7,179 nucleotides of DNA, from positions 1-7,179 of the forward strand of contig JAPOZE010000586.1 of NCBI GenBank assembly GCA_026706225.1, given 5' to 3'. This DNA is from Acidobacteriota bacterium (GTDB lineage Bacteria; Acidobacteriota; Terriglobia; Versatilivoradales; Versatilivoraceae). Below are positions 5,110 through 7,179 of this stretch, piece after piece. A model generated the notes under the pieces. It was not told where the DNA came from, did no database searches, and saw nothing but the letters and a program-made list of their open reading frames with translations. The stretch's first letter is position 1, and each line of letters begins with the position of its first letter. A program made the translations under genes and the position numbers.

Positions 5110-6537
5110 TCAGGGGTTCAGCAACTCGAGCGCGATGGACGTCAAGGCCTTGACGCCCGTCTTGAGGGTGGGCTCCGGTTCGGGAGCGTAGCGGCTGGAG
5201 TGGAGCGAGGGCAGGGGAGGAGCTCCCGGTTTCCGGCTGGCTTCCATCTTCCGCGGGGCGACGGCGCCCAGCCAGAACATGCAGATCGGCACCTTCTGCG
5301 GGGTCCTTCCGTAGAGGCCGAAATCCTCTCCTCCCATCACCGGTTTCAGATCCAGCACATTGTCCTCGCCCAGCACCCGGGCCATGGCTTGGCTGGCCCG
5401 CCGCGCCAGCGCCGGATCGTTGTAGGTCGGTGGCGTGCTGTCCAGAATCGACATCAGCGGGAGACGGTCCGGGGGCATCCCGGCGGCGCGGGCGATTCCC
5501 TCCGAGATCCGCCCGATGCCGTCGCGGATTCTGTCGCGGGTTTCATCGGTGTAGTAGCGCACGGTGAGCTGGAGCCGGACCTCGTCGGGAATGATGCTGT
5601 GCTTGCTGCCCCCGTGGATGGACCCCACCGTGACCACCGCCGGATCGATGGCCGGAATTTCCCGGCTGACGATGGTCTGGAGCGACAGCACCGTCTGGGC
5701 GGCCATGACCACGGGGTCCTTGGTGGTGGAGGGATAGCCGCCGTGTCCCGATACCCCCCGAACCACCAGGTCGACGGAATCGACCCCGGCAAGGGCAAAG
5801 CCGCTGCAGACGCCCACCCGGCCCGCCTGCATGCCGGCGTCGTTGTGGAGCGCGATGGCGTAGTCGGGGACCGGAAACCTCTCGAACAATCCATCGGCCA
5901 GCATGGCCCTGGCGCCGGCTCCCCGTTCTTCGGCGGGCTGAGCCACCATCAGCAGGGTGCCCTTCCAGCGACTCTTCTCCCGGCTCAGGATTCGCGCGGC
6001 GCCCACGAAGCAGGTCATGTGGACGTCGTGGCCGCAGGCGTGCATCAGGCCGATGGATTGCCCGTCCGGATCCTGAATGCGGACTTTGCTGGCATATTCC
6101 AGGCCGGTCTCCTCGGTGATGGGGAGTCCGTCGAGATCGGTTCTGAGCATGAGGGTCGGTCCCTCCCCGTTCCTGAGAAGACCGACGACGCCGTGCCCTC
6201 CGATGCTCCGGCTCACCTGGAAGCCCGAGGCCTCCAGCTCCTGAGCCATGCGCTGAGCGGTCCGCGCCTCTTGAAAGGCGATCTCGGGATTGGCGTGCAG
6301 GTGGCGATAGAGCTCGAACAGGGAGGGGAATTCGCGGTCGACCCCGGGAGGGATCCAGGAGAGGTCGGACCCGGATGACTGCGCCAGGCCCGACCCAATC
6401 AGCAGGATGGAGAACCAGCAGAGGCTCGCCACCGAGAGGATCCGCCTGGCGACGGCATGGATGAATGAGGTGTTCCTATGAGAGGGGGGCTTGGACGGTA
6501 TTCTCAAGGCTTCCGGAACCTCCGATTCCGTAATCAC
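5110..6537 (-). CDS. M20D-family metallo-amidohydrolase/peptidase, exported or membrane-anchored
   Basis: A 475-residue zinc-type amidohydrolase related to N-acyl-amino-acid hydrolases, hippurate hydrolase and IAA-amino-acid hydrolases. Visible M20D features are RTDLDGLPITEETGLEYAS (132-150), MHACGHDVHM (165-174, ligands C168 and H170), AEERGAGARAM (202-212, E203/E204), H231 in ALHNDAG, the dimerisation-domain segment VSGHGGYPS (262-270), GGEDFGLYG (402-410) and H446 in SLHSSRY near the C-terminus. All expected metal and catalytic positions are therefore present. A hydrophobic segment at about 33-50 after RR, ending SGLAQSS, looks like a signal peptide cut after A52, with no lipobox cysteine; the long 32-residue n-region could instead make it a membrane anchor. 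The GTG start is supported by AAGGGGG five bases upstream. It follows the HAD gene by 34 bases, likely in one operon. The natural substrate is unknown. Confidence 0.9.
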   Translation of the reverse strand: MITESEVPEALRIPSKPPSHRNTSFIHAVARRILSVASLCWFSILLIGSGLAQSSGSDLSWIPPGVDREFPSLFELYRHLHANPEIAFQEARTAQRMAQELEASGFQVSRSIGGHGVVGLLRNGEGPTLMLRTDLDGLPITEETGLEYASKVRIQDPDGQSIGLMHACGHDVHMTCFVGAARILSREKSRWKGTLLMVAQPAEERGAGARAMLADGLFERFPVPDYAIALHNDAGMQAGRVGVCSGFALAGVDSVDLVVRGVSGHGGYPSTTKDPVVMAAQTVLSLQTIVSREIPAIDPAVVTVGSIHGGSKHSIIPDEVRLQLTVRYYTDETRDRIRDGIGRISEGIARAAGMPPDRLPLMSILDSTPPTYNDPALARRASQAMARVLGEDNVLDLKPVMGGEDFGLYGRTPQKVPICMFWLGAVAPRKMEASRKPGAPPLPSLHSSRYAPEPEPTLKTGVKALTSIALELLNP

Positions 6538-6542
6538 CAGGA

Positions 6543-6549
6543 CCCCCTT
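6543..6549 (-). promoter_or_regulatory. Ribosome-binding site for the M20 gene
   Basis: On the minus strand AAGGGGG lies five bases before the GTG at 6537. It decides the start: the in-frame TTG ten codons later and the GTG at codon 36 have weaker or no upstream purine tracts, and the latter would cut away the charged part of the signal peptide. Confidence 0.55.
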
Positions 6550-6571
6550 GGGTTACCCGGGAGGCATGGAT

Positions 6572-7179
6572 TCAATGCCTCGGAGACTCGATCCCGTTGC
6601 CTTGGATCAGGTGGCGGGTGATGGTGGCCCCTACCGTGGAGAAATCCTCCAGGGGAAAGAACGGCAACTGTTTCTGCCGGCAGAGATTGGCCAGCCTGCT
6701 CCGGGCAAAGACCAGGTCAGCCTGGTTGGCGGCGCGCAGGTCGGACAACCCGTCTCCCAGGAATGCGGTGGCATAGCCTGCCGACCGGGCCCGGACCAGG
6801 GCCGCGCCCTTGTCGTGGCCCCAGGGGGTATCGTCCAGGAAACGCAAGGTCCAGCGGTAGTCGATAATCTCCAGGGGATTGGCCAGCAGCTTCACGTGAT
6901 CGAGCCCGTAGGGCGCCAGCAGTCGCTCGATGACGTCCCTGATGCCGGCGCTCAAAACGGTCAGGGGGATTTCACGGCGCCGGCACCATTGGGCAAAGGG
7001 TGGAAAGGATTCGTCGATTTTGACCCGCTGCCTGAGAAAAGCCAGGACCTGATCCAGGTCGCCCCGGATGGTGGCCACTTCGGCCGCGATCCCGTCGCGA
7101 AGGGAAATTTCTCCGCTGGCGATCTTGCCGCCGATGTCCCTGCGAAACTCCACGCCCCCGAAGGTCTCAGCCAGCAGGT
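6572..7179 (-). CDS. HAD-superfamily phosphatase, MtnX/SerB-like, N-terminus beyond window
   Basis: The C-terminal 201 residues of a HAD-IB type phosphatase; the frame is open to the window edge, so the start and the catalytic DxD motif I lie outside. In the visible part, motif II is VLSAGI (S at about residue 76), motif III is the lysine in GHDKGAAL (about 123) and motif IV is LGDGLSDLRAA (about 140-150). IDESFPPFAQWCRRREIPL before motif II and ADLVFARSRLANLCRQ after motif IV resemble 2-hydroxy-3-keto-5-methylthiopentenyl-1-phosphate phosphatase (MtnX) of methionine salvage, and more distantly phosphoserine phosphatase. No other methionine salvage gene is visible, so the substrate is open. 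A GTG at 7151-7153 is an unlikely start because the reading continues upstream with family-like sequence (ETFGG). The TGA stop is 34 bases before the M20 start, implying co-transcription. Confidence 0.85.
   Translation of the reverse strand, partial: LLAETFGGVEFRRDIGGKIASGEISLRDGIAAEVATIRGDLDQVLAFLRQRVKIDESFPPFAQWCRRREIPLTVLSAGIRDVIERLLAPYGLDHVKLLANPLEIIDYRWTLRFLDDTPWGHDKGAALVRARSAGYATAFLGDGLSDLRAANQADLVFARSRLANLCRQKQLPFFPLEDFSTVGATITRHLIQGNGIESPRH

Noticed and set aside
4755..5153. A 132-codon plus-strand frame running from korB into the intergenic region
   Set aside because: It overlaps korB out of frame, runs through several perfect hairpins and ends within the M20 gene; the translation is proline- and arginine-rich without family features.
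5200..6378. A 392-codon plus-strand frame opposite the M20 gene
   Set aside because: It is the antisense shadow of the M20 coding sequence, which carries all M20D motifs; the shadow has no recognisable domain.

Overview
This GC-rich (low-to-mid 60% G+C by eye) bacterial window has protein-coding genes on both strands and no RNA genes, insertion sequences, CRISPR arrays or phage genes that I can see. The style of the proteins suggests an Acidobacteriota-like or related soil or marine lineage: a two-subunit ferredoxin-dependent 2-oxoacid oxidoreductase with a long KorA C-terminal tail, an exported M20 amidohydrolase, and a Gfo/Idh/MocA-like protein next to a split thiamine-diphosphate enzyme. 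This assignment is inference; no marker gene is present.

Layout. (1) Bases 1-1595, plus strand: the 3' part of a Gfo/Idh/MocA-like gene, then, two bases after its stop, a small ThDP-binding subunit resembling the beta subunit of sulfopyruvate or phosphonopyruvate decarboxylase. The matching alpha (PYR) subunit is not visible. (2) Bases 1596-1909: a 314-base non-coding leader with a weak sigma-70-like promoter, three hairpins and a possible 10-residue leader peptide ending just before korA. (3) Bases 1910-4908, plus strand: korA (fused gamma-alpha) and korB, together a complete 2-oxoacid:ferredoxin oxidoreductase, separated by 122 bases containing a hairpin. (4) Bases 4909-5109: a convergent intergenic region packed with five inverted repeats, the last a good intrinsic terminator for the minus-strand genes. 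(5) Bases 5110-7179, minus strand: an MtnX/SerB-like HAD phosphatase, truncated at its N-terminus by the window edge, followed after 34 bases by an M20D-type metallo-amidohydrolase with a signal peptide or membrane anchor.

How it fits together. KorAB would oxidatively decarboxylate a 2-oxoacid (2-oxoglutarate is the best guess) to acyl-CoA and reduced ferredoxin. No ferredoxin gene is adjacent. The upstream ThDP subunit would need a separate PYR subunit to act as a non-oxidative 2-oxoacid decarboxylase. The minus-strand pair looks like a separate transcription unit. I do not see a convincing new biological system. The most notable items are the palindrome cluster at 4919-5087, the structured korA leader with its small upstream ORF, and the orphan ThDP subunit.
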